64,000 bases of DNA, taken from NCBI GenBank assembly GCA_014526335.1, contig JACTAT010000337.1, positions 171,407-235,406 of the forward strand, written 5' to 3'. Positions within the stretch are counted from its first letter, which is position 1; the number at the start of each line of letters is the position of its first letter. The notes below the pieces were generated by a model, which was given only the letters and a program-made list of their open reading frames with translations, searched no databases and was not told where the DNA came from. The DNA is from Chrysaora quinquecirrha. Lineage: Eukaryota; Cnidaria; Scyphozoa; Semaeostomeae; Pelagiidae. Below are positions 34,290-46,550 of this stretch, piece after piece. A program made the position numbers and the translations under genes.

Positions 34290-35345
34290 TACTTGATTAA
34301 GAGGTAAGGTATGGTATAATGTGATACACCCTAAAAAGCCTGACAAGGTGAGAGTTGTTTTGTGACTGTGCTGTTAGGTACAGCCATAAGTCTCTCAATG
34401 ATAAAGTTCTTCAAAGCCAAAATCCGACGAATTGATTAATTGTGTTGTGTTTTGCAATTTCGAAAACAGCTTTTAGCGCTGATGGCTGATAAAAAGCGAT
34501 TTTTACCAGGTTCGTGTTAGCCCAGAAGATGCGAATACCCTGAGATTTCTGTGGTTTGAAAAAGGGAGTTATAAGCACAGCCTGGAGAATACCAGATGAT
34601 GGTTTACCTCTTTTGGGCATATGGTCACCAAGTTGTTCTGAAGAAGACAGCTATGGGCCATGCACACAAGTTCCATTCTTAAATCATTAGCAGAGTGTAG
34701 AGAGACTTCTATTCAGGTGACCTGCTAAATCAGTAGAAAACGCGGAAGATGAAATCAGATTGTAAAATCAGTTGTGTAAGTTGCTATCATTTGGTGGATT
34801 CCATCTTACAAAACGGTTCTGTAACTAAAGGGAAGTCCTGAATGCAATACCCAAGTCAAATGGTCAAAAGGAATTGAAGAATATCCATTTTGAAGGAGAG
34901 CCCTACGGACAGAAAGACCTCTAGGACCGCACTGAGATCCTGAAGTTGATAGGATTTGGTGCAAAGGATACCACCCACTCGCAGAGAGAAATGTTGAGCA
35001 TGATATCTTCCGTTTATGACCCAGTTGGTTTTGTTTGACCCTTCCTGGCAACAGCCAAAATCATTCTGCTAAGACTCTGTCGTGAGAAAGTTGGATGGGA
35101 TGAAGAAATTGATGTCCAGAATCTGGTGCAGTTGACTAATTTGCTAGGGTGGCTACCAAAGCTGGAAGACTTCGCAACTGAAACATGTTTCAAGAAAGTA
35201 AATTTTTGTAACATCGTCAGTAATGAGCTCCGTTTTTTCTCTGATGCTTCAGAAATTGGCAATGGTGGTGTATCATACTTGAGATCAATCAATGGGAATG
35301 ACTTCGTTCAGGTTGGAGTTGTCCTCGGCTGCTTTGGGTATTAAG
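34290..35345 (+). pseudogene. BEL/Pao retrotransposon pol, RT and following region
   Basis: IHPKKPDKVRVV (about 34324-34360), YQVRVSPEDANTLRFLWFEK (about 34495-34560) and later LSMISSVYDPVGFV and FLATAKIILLRLCREKVGWD (about 34993-35100) are ordered BEL/Pao blocks, ending in a fragment with LRFFSDASEIGNGGVSYL. Internal deletions and stops have removed the RT catalytic box. No LTR found downstream. Confidence 0.82.
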
Positions 35346-35894
35346 CTTAATAAAATGGTCAGAAAGAAGTTAGAAATAAAGGTGGACAAAGTTGTATTTT
35401 GTACAGTTGTTTTTTTCATTCACATTTACATCCTTCTCGTACTGTCATCTGTATTTGTCTATGTTGTTTAAGTGGTCATATTGTTAATATTGTAGCGCAA
35501 AAGGAAATCCCCAGGCGAAAAACCAATGTAATTTAATTTGCAATTAAATAGATGGTCTTTAGAACCATGCCATTAACAAATGCTATTATTTTGTATTTAG
35601 AATGATAGTCTAGAACCCGTAATCAAACTATTCATTGAACAGTGTTTGAGTCCAACAGCACTTCAAAAGCGGAAGGGAGCAACAAAAAGAGAAGCGGAAA
35701 TCGTCTTTGATTTGTCTGCTCTGAACATCAAGACGTGTGGACATTCCATGTGTACCATTGCGTGATGAGCTTAGAGACATTTGAAAAATAAATCATTCAG
35801 AGTTCCAAAACTTATACGCCCATTTTTGTCCTCGGAAATTCAGGCTAACTATTTTTCGCAGTACAACCGAGTTATACTCGTTTGTACTGCGGTT

Positions 35895-36000
35895 CATTCC
35901 TTGAAAATCTCGTACACCGTAGCTAGAAAACCTATTGTTTTCACTGAAACTCGTCGGAAATCTGTCGTTTTCATAAAAATGTTGTACACCTTTTTGAAGA
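35895..36000. repeat. Dispersed repeat shared with 12455-12545
   Basis: CTATTGTTTTCACTGAAA, then GGAAATCnnGTnGTTTT and TACACCTTTTT occur here and inside the 11.9-12.9 kb inverted-repeat element, same orientation and spacing. It is probably a remnant of the same transposon family. The flanks 35346-35894 and 36001-36986 show no feature I can support. Confidence 0.55.
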
Positions 36001-36986
36001 GCGAGGTGCGAAGTTTAAATGCAAGAGACAGAAGTTCATTTAAGGGCGAGGATTTTGGAGCTCCAAGATAAAAGATTTTTTCAGAAAACTACCAGTGATT
36101 TTCGTAATTTATTTCATCCGACTAAGTATACCCCATAGTGCATGGAGTGCAACTGTTGTATCGCTTGATACTTGTTCATTCTCATTGAACTGTTGTTTTC
36201 TATTTAGATCTTGTTTCACACCGCTTGTATCTGTGCAGTACGATAGCGGCTACTAAGTACGGTAGGAAAATATCTCTGAGTACGGTGGCGGATATTCAGT
36301 ACGTTGGGGGGATATGAGCTAATCAATTTTAGCGAATAAAGGTTATTTATTTACTAATAATTAAAAGCAAGAATGATCTGACCGCGTATATCGCTGTCTG
36401 AGGAAAACTTGGAAGAAAAAGACAGACTTTGGCTTTTCTGTATCTTTCAATATAATAACTATGTACCAACTTAACTCAAAACCAACTTTGAATCAACTCA
36501 ACAAAAATTTTCTATCTACAGGTACATAAAGGTAAAACAAGGAAACGGAATATAATTGTCTATATACGTAAAAATAAATAAGGATGATTAATAAAAGGAA
36601 GAAAACTTAAGGTAAGAGGAAAAACGAGGTATGAGAGAGGGGTGACTAATCTAGGCGGGAAAACCAAAACAATAGAAAGGGGACACCTATTCTGCGCTAT
36701 GACGCAAAGGGACCTAAGACCACGCACGGAAGAAAGAAAAATGCAAAAACTAAGATGGCCTAAGTAAAGTAAGAATTTGAAGGATAATACTACTAAATAA
36801 ACTTCGCTACAAACTAAATCACCGTACATCAAAGACGAGAGCTATATATTTTTTGTTTCAGCAACAATCGTCGAGCCTTTCGCCATTTCAAGCGTTTACC
36901 TTAGCTTCCTCAAAGCTCAATGTGTTGCGAGAAATTCAAAATTTCAAAAGATACAACACTTGCTCTGACCAAAACGGCAGCAGAAT

Positions 36987-37576
36987 AGAATTCTGCAAAA
37001 GATGGAGGCCGCTTATTTCACGCAATGCATGATAGGAATATAGCGACAAAATGTACGTCCGATAGAATTTGTTTTGACCGACTGACCGACAGATTTAGCC
37101 TGCGAAAAATTTGAAATCGAATCAGAATTGATATATACTTGATATATCAAAATTGTTTTATACATAGTCTGTTTTAAAAAAGTTTATTTTTCATACTCAG
37201 CCAGCGTCAGTGACTTCTACTTGTGAGTTTCTAGCTATTTTATGAGAATCTGTCTTCATTTTTGATTTAATGCTTCCAACTCTTATTCCTTCAACAAACT
37301 CATCAGCTACAAAAATTTTAAAACATAATGTACTTTTGCAGAGTTGGTTTTGTCACGTGATATAATCAAACACTTAAAAACTATGAATCAAATTTCATAT
37401 CTCTTAAAATAGTTTTTTGGCCTAATTATTTCGCAGCTAAATCTGCCGGTGTCAGTCGGTGAAAACAGTTCTTTTGGACGAACGGACGTAGATATTGTAA
37501 CTATGCGTAGCTAGGGGGCATATTCCTATCATGCATTGCGTGAAATGAGCGGCCGCCATCTTTTGCGGAATCGTCT
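36987..37576. mobile_element. 590-bp ISL2EU-like MITE
   Basis: Ends AGAATTCTGCAAAAGATGG (left) and, complemented from the right, AGACGATTCCGCAAAAGATGG, flanked by AT on both sides. These match the ends of the 6.27-kb ISL2EU element at 44908-51178 (AGACGCTTCCGCAAAAGATGG). Arms continue through TTTCACGCAATGCATGATAG for about 130 bp. No transposase; probably mobilised by an ISL2EU transposase. Confidence 0.82.
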
Positions 37577-37868
37577 ATTAACTCGAAAACTGGAGCCTAG
37601 CAAGACAATAGGGAATTTGTTGATAAAAATGAAAAAAAGGTATGAGCTTGGGCAATTGAAATAAATCGGTCCAGGATTTATCTTCGACAGAAACTTCTCA
37701 GAATCAAATTCATTGTCACTCGTGGTTAACATTCTTTACAATTTACTGACATTGACAAGGTTATTTTTAAAAAATTGCTCCCCATCCTTTGTCATTAAAA
37801 TCCCAATTGATTATATGCCCAGACATCACTTTCCAGACAAAGGGGAATTCCCGGATTTCAAAATATCG

Positions 37869-38060
37869 TTTGAGAAAACACGGAAGTGTTTTAGAAAACA
37901 CGGAATCGTTTCTAAAAATATGGAATCGCTTGAGAAAACACGGAATCGCTTTAGAAAACACGGAGTCGTTTGAGAAAACACGGAATCCTTCTAGAAAACA
38001 CGGAAGCGTTCTAGAAAACACGGAATCGTTTTAGAAGACACGGAATCGTTTGAGAAAACA
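37869..38060. repeat. 20-bp minisatellite, about 9.6 copies
   Basis: Unit TTTTAGAAAACACGGAATCG with small variants. Its reverse complement is the unit of the array at 63571-63670, and flanking sequence is shared too (CAGACAAAGGGGAATTCCC here against GGGAATCCCCTTTTGTCTG there), so the two arrays are inverted copies of one dispersed element. 38064-38727 shows nothing further. Confidence 0.9.
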
Positions 38061-38727
38061 GTGTTCTTGAGATTCCAGGTTGGTGAATTAAAATTGTTGC
38101 TTTTGTATGAAAACTTTTGGGTACCTATACTTTCAACCTTGCAATCTGGGCGAGCGAAATTTGTAAGTTTTATCAGAGTGCTAAAACGAAAGTAGACACA
38201 GAAAAGTCAAAACTTTTCGCTCATTTTGAGAATGCTTGCTTGTTGATACGACAACATCTAGATGCGAACTGTCTAAATTGCCAACAATTCCTTTGCTAAA
38301 CTTGCCGTTTTACTCCTAAAATAGATTCATTTCTATCTGAATCTCGATAATTAATCTGTTTTTGGGAAAAATTATTCCGCTTTGAAAATCAAACTTCAGC
38401 CAAGCCATATCTATTTTTCTCGTAAGATAAAGTTTCATGTGTTTTTGCTTCATGAGAGAAAATTGGACGTGCTCTCTTTTTAAAATTCTGCATAATGTTT
38501 ATCCCTATTATTGAAAAAAGTGTCGAAATTTCTCAAATATGATTAAGCAAAACCTCACAGTTTTTTCATTTGTTTTTTTGTTCAAATGTCAATTTCTAGG
38601 CAGTTTTCTGCTGGTTGGGGTTAGAAGTTTTCCACTGAAACTACGCCATTATTGAAATTCGAATTTCGAATTATGCTTTTTCTGAAACGAGGCTCAACGG
38701 TTTTGACCACATTTTCTGCTGAAAAAT

Positions 38728-38781
38728 TATGAGTCGTAGTTTCAGCGTCACGCATAGACTCAATAGCGAAACTACGACTCA
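38728..38781. repeat. 15-bp perfect hairpin
   Basis: ATGAGTCGTAGTTTC and its exact complement GAAACTACGACTCAT, 24 bp apart, just upstream of the gypsy relic. Possibly a small MITE or the edge of one. Confidence 0.7.
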
Positions 38782-38784
38782 TGT

Positions 38785-41700
38785 AATAAGTCTAGTTCCG
38801 CTGTTCAACACAGTCAACAGACACTTCAAAAGAACAAAGCTGCTAGGCAACCAACTGTGAAGCCCCTTTATCATGCTGACTCTGATGACACCAGTGAGGA
38901 TGAATACATTTATGCTGTCAAAACCGAGAAAAAGACAGGATGCCCAACAACGAAAGTAAATATGCTGGTGAGCCGATATCAGTAATGATCGACACTGGTG
39001 CCTCAATCAATGTCTTAGATTACAGCGCCTTTCAAAAATTGAAAGCAGTCAAATTGGAGAACACAACAGTCAAAGCCTTTCCTTTTGGCGCTAAGAAACC
39101 AGTTCATTTCAAAGGAAAATTTGACGCATTGATCGAATCCAAAACAAGATATTGCATAGCAACTTTCTTTGTGATTGAAGAAAAGAATACAGGATGTCTT
39201 TTATCAGCCAGCACTGCCCAAAAGCTCAATCTTATCAGTTTGAATCTTTGACAAATTCAAACCAATGCGAAAGATGAGAAAATTCGTGGCATTCTTCAGC
39301 AATATCAAGATGTTTTTCAAGGCCTAGGTAAACTGAAAGATGGGGAAGTCAAACTAAACATAGACAAAGACGCCATACCTCAGGCTCAGCCATTCAGAAG
39401 AATTCCTTTTCACATCCGTCAAAAAGTTAAGGAATCTATAAAAGAGCTTGAACGACAAGATATCATGGAGGCTGTTCCAGAAAACCAACCGACGACTTGG
39501 CTATCGCCTACAGTCGCTGTACCCAAAAAAGACGGTTCAGTTCGTATTTGCGTTGATATGCGAATGGCCAATCAAGCTATTAATCGTGTCAGGTATCCAA
39601 TACCTACCGTCAATGACATAAGCTTAGATCTCAATGGTGAAAAATTCTTCTCGAAACTTGATCTTTCCCAAGCATATCATCAACTGCCTCTAGAGGAAAA
39701 TAGCCGCTACATCACATCGTTCAGTACACACGTTGGATTATTCCGATAAAATCGATTGGCTTATGGAATAAATGCTAGCGCAGAAATTTTCCAGCATGCT
39801 TTGAATCAAAACCTACAAGAGATCAAAGGTATCCGAAATATTGCCGGCGATATCATCGTACATGGCCACACGAGAGAAGAACACAACAACGCGCTTCAAA
39901 ATTGTTTGAAACGACTGCCAGACAAAGGACTAACACTGAATCCAAAGAAATGTAAGTTTCTGCAAAGAGAGTTGGAATTCTTTGGACAAATATTCTCAGC
40001 AGAAGGCACACGTCCAGACCCTAAAAAAATCCAAGATCTGCAAAATGTCTCGACAGCTGCAAATGCACAAGAAATCCGCAGTTTTTTAGGCATGGCAAAC
40101 TACAGCTCACGCTATATTTCTGATTATGCCACTATCACAGCCCCACTGCGTGATCTCATAAAGAAAGATACCCAAATTGTTTGGTAAAAAGAGCATCAAG
40201 CTGCATTCATGAAGATAAAGCAAGCACTTACTACAGCACCCGTCATGGCGTATTTTGATATTTCTAAAGAAACAAGCCTTACTGTCGATGCAAGTCCTGT
40301 AGGCATCTCTGCTATTTTGTCTCAGAACACAAAAAATCTTGAGAATCATAAAATCTTTGCATACGCAAGTCGCTCATTGACTGATGTTGAGCGTCGATAT
40401 TCTCAGACGGAAAAGGAAGCACTTAGCCTTGTATGGGCTATTGAGCACTTTCATTTGTTTGTATATGGTCAACAATTCACTCTTACTACAGACCATAAAC
40501 CACTCGAAATCATTTATGGTACACCTCGATCCAAGCCCCCAGCCAGAATTGAACGATGGGTTCTGAGATTACAACCTTACAACTTCAAAGTTCAATATAA
40601 ACCTGGAAGTGAAAATGCTGCCGACTACCTATCCAGGCACTCTTCCAACAAGATGACAGACAAGGCAGAACAAACAGAGGAATACATCAACTTTATCACA
40701 CATAATGCTATTCCAAAAGCAATGACATTGCAAGAGATTGCAAAAGAAACAAATACTGATAACGAATTGCAACAACCCCGTGCTGCAATCATCACAGGCG
40801 CATGGGGATCAATTGGAAAAGACTTCAAAACCATCAAAGATGAATTAACCGTTGGAGCACAAAACGTCATTCTACGCGGAACTCGAATAATTATCCCAAA
40901 ATCACTTCAACAACGATCTATCGACAATGCTCATGAAAGCCATCAAGGGCTTTCCAAGACCAAGGCACTTATAAGAGAAAAAGTTTGGTTCCCTCGAATA
41001 GATGAGCTAGTCAAAAACACCGTGCAATCATGCCTCGCTTGTCAAGCCACAGGAAGACAGAATCCTCCTGAACCTGTACAGTTAAACAGTATGCCGAAAT
41101 TACCCTCGGAAAAACTGCATATGGATTTTTACGGACCGCTACCTACTGGTGAATACTTATTAGTAGTTATAGACAGATACTCTCGTTTTCCCGAAGTTGA
41201 GATAGTAAAATCTACTAAAGCATCTGTCGTCATTCTAAAGCTCGACCGAATATTTGCAGTTCATGGAATTCCCGAACTCATCAAATCCGACAATGGTCCA
41301 CCATTTAATGGAGAGGATTTCCGCAAATACTGTACCGCACTTGGAGTAAAACACGAAAGAATCACTCCTCGATGGCCTCAAGCGAATGGTGAAGTTGAAC
41401 GCTTCAATCAACCGCTAGCTAAACCATTCAAGCTGATATTTTAGAAGGAAAACCGTGGAGGCAAGAATTACATCGTTTCTTGTTATCGTACAGAACAACT
41501 CCACATTCAGTTACAAAAGTACCACCCTGTGAATTGTTATTTAATCGGACTTTGAGAGGAAAGATACCGGTTATTAAAAGACAGAAGATCGTAAACAAGC
41601 ATCAAAAGGCAACACATAATGAATCTCAGTATCAAGAGTATCACAAATCATATTCGGATCAAAGGAGAAATGCAAAACCAAGTTCCATATCAGTGGGAGA

Positions 41701-42034
41701 CCAAGTTCTTGTCAAGCAAGAACAAAGAATAAACTGTTTTCTTGTTTTTCTTAAACTCCTTACACAGTTATCGAACGGAAAAGAACAATGGTTACAGCAG
41801 AAAACGCTGAAAAGCATCGCATCACACGTAATATATCTCATTACAAAAGATTCAACGATACTCGTATCAATCAACAAGATAGTTCAGATTCAGAACTTGA
41901 AATGAGTCATGGCAACAACAACGATGTTCAAATTGGATATGATAATATTCAGTGTACAACTCGAAATAGAAGAATACCTGAGAGATATGGAAACCTTATT
42001 CCATCTGGAATCATTACAAGACTCTCTATCTGAA
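38785..42034 (+). pseudogene. Ty3/gypsy pol relic: protease, RT, RNase H, integrase
   Basis: Gag is missing. The protease (MIDTGASINVL, about 38986) is followed by RT (WLSPTVAVPKKDGSVRICVD; FSKLDLSQAYHQLPL), a stop at 39747-39749, then RT motifs up to 40187, where the catalytic box reads IAGDIIV, a change from the expected DD. After a stop at 40185-40187, RNase H (LTVDASPVGISA, TTDHKPLE), the integrase zinc finger (HESHQGLS..., CLACQ) and the integrase core (MDFYGPLPTGEY, SDNGPPFNGE, GEVERFN) lie in one 411-codon frame ending at 41444. The rest continues in other frames to about 42034. Stops, frameshifts and the altered RT box make it inactive. Confidence 0.9.
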
Positions 42035-42044
42035 AAGGGGGTGA

Positions 42045-42238
42045 TGTAATATAGTGACTTAATTAATGATTGACTTACAAACTGGATATGGTCGCCCTAT
42101 GGCACCAAGACCGATATGTACTTGATCTTATTGTTAGTTGTAGTTTTCATTCTGTTGTAACAAGATGTCTCATTCTCTCATGTCATTCCTTACCATATTG
42201 TCTGCACGTAAATCATAGAGAACATTAAACTACTTACA
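42045..42238 (+). mobile_element. 3' LTR of the gypsy relic
   Basis: A polypurine tract AAAAGGGGGTGA (42033-42044) is immediately followed by TGTAATATAGTG and a stretch ending TACTTACA, giving TG...CA ends over 194 bp. No matching 5' LTR was found upstream of the truncated pol, so the right boundary is an estimate. Confidence 0.6.
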
Positions 42239-43477
42239 GATTGTTCAATGACAATAGGTATCATTGCCAGCAGCTTCTTTGCTGTCGCATGATATTTGCA
42301 ATGTGATTCTGCAGGAAAGGTCTTGGTACGTCTTCTACAATAAACTTTGCTCTAGGATCGAAAACAGAAGGAGACTGTGAAAAAACGAAGTAACAAAGGA
42401 ATTTAGCTACCTGCAGTCATTGCACAAGCCCAATCTTCACAAACAGCAACCAAAACATTAACAACAACGACAAACCAAAAAGACAGCTGTTTGCTCAGGG
42501 TGGGACTCAAAATTTGAAAGCAAAAGTAGTCAGGGACGATAATTTTTAGCAGAAAGGTTACTCTGACTGGCTTGTGATCGTTTGGCACGTCACAAAACAA
42601 GCGCTTTCCCTAAACAAGAACAACTACTTCCAGTTGTAGACAGAGACATAAATGTTTTTATAAGAACAATGAAATTGAAGAAAGCCATGCAATGTTTTTA
42701 ATTTTTTCGATCTGAAGGCTTAAAATGTTCTTAACATGTTCTTAATTTTCTTGCTTTTCAAAAAGCTCTTGTTTTTCATATTAGGTGACAATTGCTACGA
42801 AACGGGACGCACATTTCAAAATGTCATAAAGTCACAATTATTGATAGTTTACCTGTTTTCTAGAGTGGAGAACAAGACAGCACCTCTTAAGAAATTAAAT
42901 TCTAATTTTTCCTAGCTTAACAAAGCCTTGTCATGTTCTTAACTTTTCAGCTTCTGAAGCCTCATGTTCTTATATACTTTGTTCTTATAAAAAAACGTGT
43001 AAATTAACTGAAAAGAGGGTTGGATTTTAAAGCAAGTCTAATTTTGGCAAAATATTAAAATCATCACAGTGCGCTAGATTCTTCAAAATCCAAATTTGGC
43101 TATCTGTGGATAACCAGGCATACTTTCGTCGACCAGAAAAAGAATATATGTTTCCCCAAACGCAAGGCAGAATATCGATGAACAATGATGGCCTAACGAC
43201 CTAATCAAAACAATGCAGAAGATATCGGTCTCGGTAAGACCGATCTCCAAACGTTCTGTTGGATGTTTCTAATGTGCAACGTTTAGCACTTTGGACTCTG
43301 AGTCCAACGATCCAAGCTCGACTTGCGGTATAAAGCTGGATTTCCACTTGTTCTTTTGGCCACGGTAACGGGAAGGGGAACATGAAAAAAATCACGAGAG
43401 CATGCGCGCTTTGCTCATCACATTTTTGCAGGGGAACATTTTCCTCCTCGTTTGGTCACAGGAGAAAGTTTAACGTT
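42239..43477. other. No supported feature
   Basis: AT-rich DNA with repeated TGTTCTTAA and TGTTCTTAT motifs (42720-43000). A 65-codon minus-strand frame (42403-42600) ends near a plausible donor (CTGCAG/GTAGCT), but its sequence does not match the missing CLPP N-terminus. Confidence 0.4.
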
Positions 43478-43800
43478 GGCATCGCGTTTAAACACCAATC
43501 AGCTGGTCGGATACAGCGCGAAGACCAATAGAATTATTTGAAGAGTCCAAGTGAGAAAACGAACTCTTTCTGTCTACACAGAGCCAGCCTTTTGGTTTTG
43601 ATGTAGACCGATTCACTTAGGGGTTTTGGCTTGAGCTCTCTTCATTTCAGCTTCTCTTTCCGACTGATGCATTTCGAGCCGCATCGAGGTATAAATTCCG
43701 CCATAGTTCATTGTTTCGGTATGTTTCTGACGTTCATACTCTGAGGAGTATGATCTTTTAAGCATGCCCGAAAATGATTCCGCTGTTTATCGCAATGTCA
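43478..43800. mobile_element. Inverted junction of Penelope-like ends
   Basis: 43478-43637 is the Penelope 3' coding tail on the minus strand (AACACCAATCAGCTGGTCGG, ACGAACTCTTTCTGTCTAC). 43640-43800 is the terminal repeat on the plus strand (GAGGTATAAATTCCGCC, then CATACTCTGAGGAG and TTTTAAGCATGCCCG). The hammerhead here lost its middle: GAA and stem II are absent. This matches the opposed-copy structure typical of Penelope insertions. Confidence 0.82.
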
Positions 43801-44019
43801 AATAGAAAATGATTTATTCCTCCGTACGCCGACTATAATTTTTTCTATTTAAAAATCAAACTCGAGTCCAGTTATTTCTGATGCATTTCCAATTCTTCAT
43901 GCATACAATCTACAATCAACGAATTTAGCCATTTGTTTTAATTGCGATTCAAATGCACACAATCAAAGCAATTGAGAGAAGGATGTTTAACATTTGGAAC
44001 AAACGATTTAGCTGGGAGC

Positions 44020-44190
44020 TCATGCAATGAGTAGGAAAAAACGGAACTGAAGGGAACCGATGGAACATGTTGAAACAAAGTGGGAACAACTTGGAATCAG
44101 AGGGAACAAATGGGAACAAAGTAAGAATCTTTGGGAATGAATGGAATCAGAGGTGACAAGGGGGAACAAACAGGGAAACACCGAAAAAGA
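44020..44190. repeat. Purine-rich GGGAACAAA/GGAATCAGA repeat
   Basis: About fifteen imperfect 9-12 bp units such as GGGAACAAAGT and GGGAATGAAT. All peptides here are repeat translation. 44191-44790 holds nothing I recognise. Confidence 0.75.
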
Positions 44191-44794
44191 TAAAGGGACA
44201 ACTGCGAACACACACAAAAAGGAAATAGCCACAAAGAAGTGAGAGCCAGTTGGCCTCGTTGAAACAAAATGGGAATCAGTGACAATCGCGGGGAAAAGCA
44301 GTTCCCACTTGTTGGTGGTGGTATTGCATTGTTATCAGGTTTTCCCTCAGAGATTCCCTCTTTGTTCCCTTTGCCCCCCCCTCCCATTGATTATTATTTA
44401 TTCCTTTTTATTTCAATTTTGTTCTTATCTGTTCCCTATGATTCCTGACGATTTGTTCAAAGGGGCGATTCACTCTTTGGATTCTCATACACCCCTAGCT
44501 CGAAGAAATCTTTTAAAAATCCTTCTGTTTCAACGGGAATCTCGTATGCCTTTTCGAACCTTGAAACACTCCTCTTATTGTCGTTAATGTATTTTCTTTA
44601 CAAAGAGCCCTTAAATCCACCATTTCCGTTTTAAATGATAATAGTGATAAAATTTTTCGATAATGATAAACATTTCGAGACAGTCCCCCGCACTGGGGAA
44701 TCTACTTTCCTATCCTCTACAAATACAAAACAATTCAACTGAAGCAAAAAGGCGTTATTCTGTTATTGAATTGGGAATAGAGGAATTCAAGAAC

Positions 44795-44860
44795 TTCAGG
44801 TGGTTTCAGGTGATTTCAGGTGGTTTCAGATGATTTCAGGTGATTTTGACTTTTATATCA
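44795..44860. repeat. Decamer array GGTGATTTCA
   Basis: Six tandem TTTCAGGTGA/TTTCAGGTGG units. On the minus strand they read CTGAAAYCAC, close to the CTGAAACGAC and CTGAAATGAC arrays in the fold-back elements at 51.8/52.7 kb and 60.1/61.3 kb. Confidence 0.85.
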
Positions 44861-44867
44861 TACGAGA

Positions 44868-44907
44868 TGAAACGAGCATCTAGCCTTGCCAATTATTTCA
44901 AAACAAT
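44868..44907 (-). mobile_element. Penelope fragment, part left of the ISL2EU insertion
   Basis: GATGAAACGAGCATCTAGCC, then TTGCCAATTATTTCAAAACAAT, align with the reverse complement of the GIY-YIG region of the Penelope copy (compare 26830-26870: TTGCCAATGATTTTGAAACAAT). The match resumes at 51181, directly after the ISL2EU element. Confidence 0.8.
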
Positions 44908-45123
44908 AGACGCTTCCGCAAAAGATGGCCGCCGTATTTTGCATATTGTTTTCATTAAGGATTTTCGAAAGGAATTTTTGGAATAGTTTCCTTAGTTACA
45001 AGCATTTAACGTAACAACGGAGCCAGACCAAAATTTTAGTTCAGCTTTTTAAAATAGGGACTAGATTTGAATGTAAACATTAGTATGCAGAAACTTTGAA
45101 CGTATATAATAACTTTATCACAA

Positions 45124-46550
45124 TTAAAATTGCATGAGCACTGAGCTCACAACTCGTTTCCAGTCATTTCGGTCCCCTGTCAGTTTTCGCAACAAATCAT
45201 ATGTCCCTGGAACTTGTTCTCTTATATCAATATTCACTTTTTGAAGATCATTTTTAACAATTTTTAGCCATGTACTACTGGGTCTTCTTCTTCTATTTTT
45301 ACATTCTTTAAGTGTTTCTTTTAAGGCGATTTTTACTGGTGCTTCTTCTGGGAGTCGCATCATGTGACCGACTAGGTTAAGTCTTCTTCTACGAATCGTT
45401 TTACTCAAGGGTTCACATTTGGTTCTGTCGTATAGGTCTATATTTTTAATCATTTTCGGCCAGTAGATTCCTATTGCATATTGGCTTTCAAGTGTTTTAT
45501 TCAGACTCCATGTTTCTGAGTTGTATAAGAAAATACCTGACACGTATGTGTTGAAGGTTCTCACCTTCAGCTCCTCACTGATGATTTTAGAGTTAAAAAT
45601 GTCTTTAAATTTTTGTATCCATTTATTGTTTGACCCTATCTTGAACAGATGTCCTTTGTGGTGTCGAGAAAGCTGCCGAGCAGCTTGCAATTTTTCCAGT
45701 TAGGTGAGTTATTTACTGGTGTAGGTGGAGTGTAGTTCACCAACCAGTCCAGCTCTGACCAGCAGACTCTGTCATTCTTGTGCAAGATTAGTTCTTCCCA
45801 TGTTGGTTTGGGAAGGGGAGGCGGCGGAGGTCTTGGTATTTCATAGAGTTCGGTTTAGTGTTGTTGACATCGATATCATTTCGCTTGAGTAGTGGTGGAA
45901 CATGTTCCTGTACTAGCTTGTTTGTATCTAAACTTGTTGTCAAGTATGTCACGTCATCTGCGTACTTAGGCTTCAGCAGGAATTCTTGTGCAGCATTTAT
46001 AAGAGTGTGTTCATTAGTTAAGGTTTCAGCAAGATAGAAAATAAACAGTATTGCGCCAAGAAAGTCACTCTGTAAAATTCCTAGATGAATTTCGAGAATT
46101 CTTCCCGTATTTCCATTAACTTTAACTTGTATTAGTGGTGTGTTTATAAGAAGGTGGAGGAGATGCAGTTCATCGTTATTTAAAATTGATTCAAGGTAGG
46201 AAAAGATTTTTTCTCTGTTAACTTTGTCAAAGGCTTTTGACTTGTCGAATACGGCTAAATACACTTTGTATTCACTGGCATTGATTGCTTTTTCGAGGAT
46301 AATTTTTACTGCTAGAACTTGTTCGGTTGTGGATCGTCCTGGCTGGTATGCAGATTGCTCTTTGGGGATTTTTTCTGATATCCTATCCCATATTCTGTTT
46401 AGCAGCAAAATTGTGGGGGTTTCTCGAAATGTTGATAGGGGCTTTATTGGTCTTAGGCTGGAACATTGACCTTTGGCTTTTCCAGGCTTCTGAAGTGGTG
46501 CAAGGATTCCCCAATTTACTTCTTTCGGGGTGTCGCCAGTGGCTGCCTTT
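45124..46550 (-). pseudogene. LINE fragment (RT and C-terminus) inserted in the ISL2EU element
   Basis: The RT block (46550-45788) has LLNRIWDRISEKIPKEQSAY, QPGRSTTEQVLAV, VFDKSKAFDKVNREKIF (motif A) and PKYADDVTYL. The region equivalent to the usual QGDCLSAILF motif is altered (LQSDFLGAILF). The C-terminal block (45690-45124) has FNTYVSGIFLYNSETWSLN and NLVGHMMRLPEEAPVKIALK, a pattern of RTE-like LINEs. The clade is my best guess. A frame break separates the blocks, and the copy is 5' truncated. Confidence 0.8.

Noticed and set aside
37713..38034. Overlapping frames with repeated KHGIVSKN-type peptides
   Set aside because: Translation of the 20-bp minisatellite.
42403..42600. Minus-strand 65-codon frame ending at a good donor, considered as CLPP exon 1
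   Set aside because: No targeting-peptide character near the junction and no VEQTG residues.
43735..43775. Second working hammerhead ribozyme
   Set aside because: CTGAGGAG is present, but stem II and the GAA core are deleted; counted as a dead copy.
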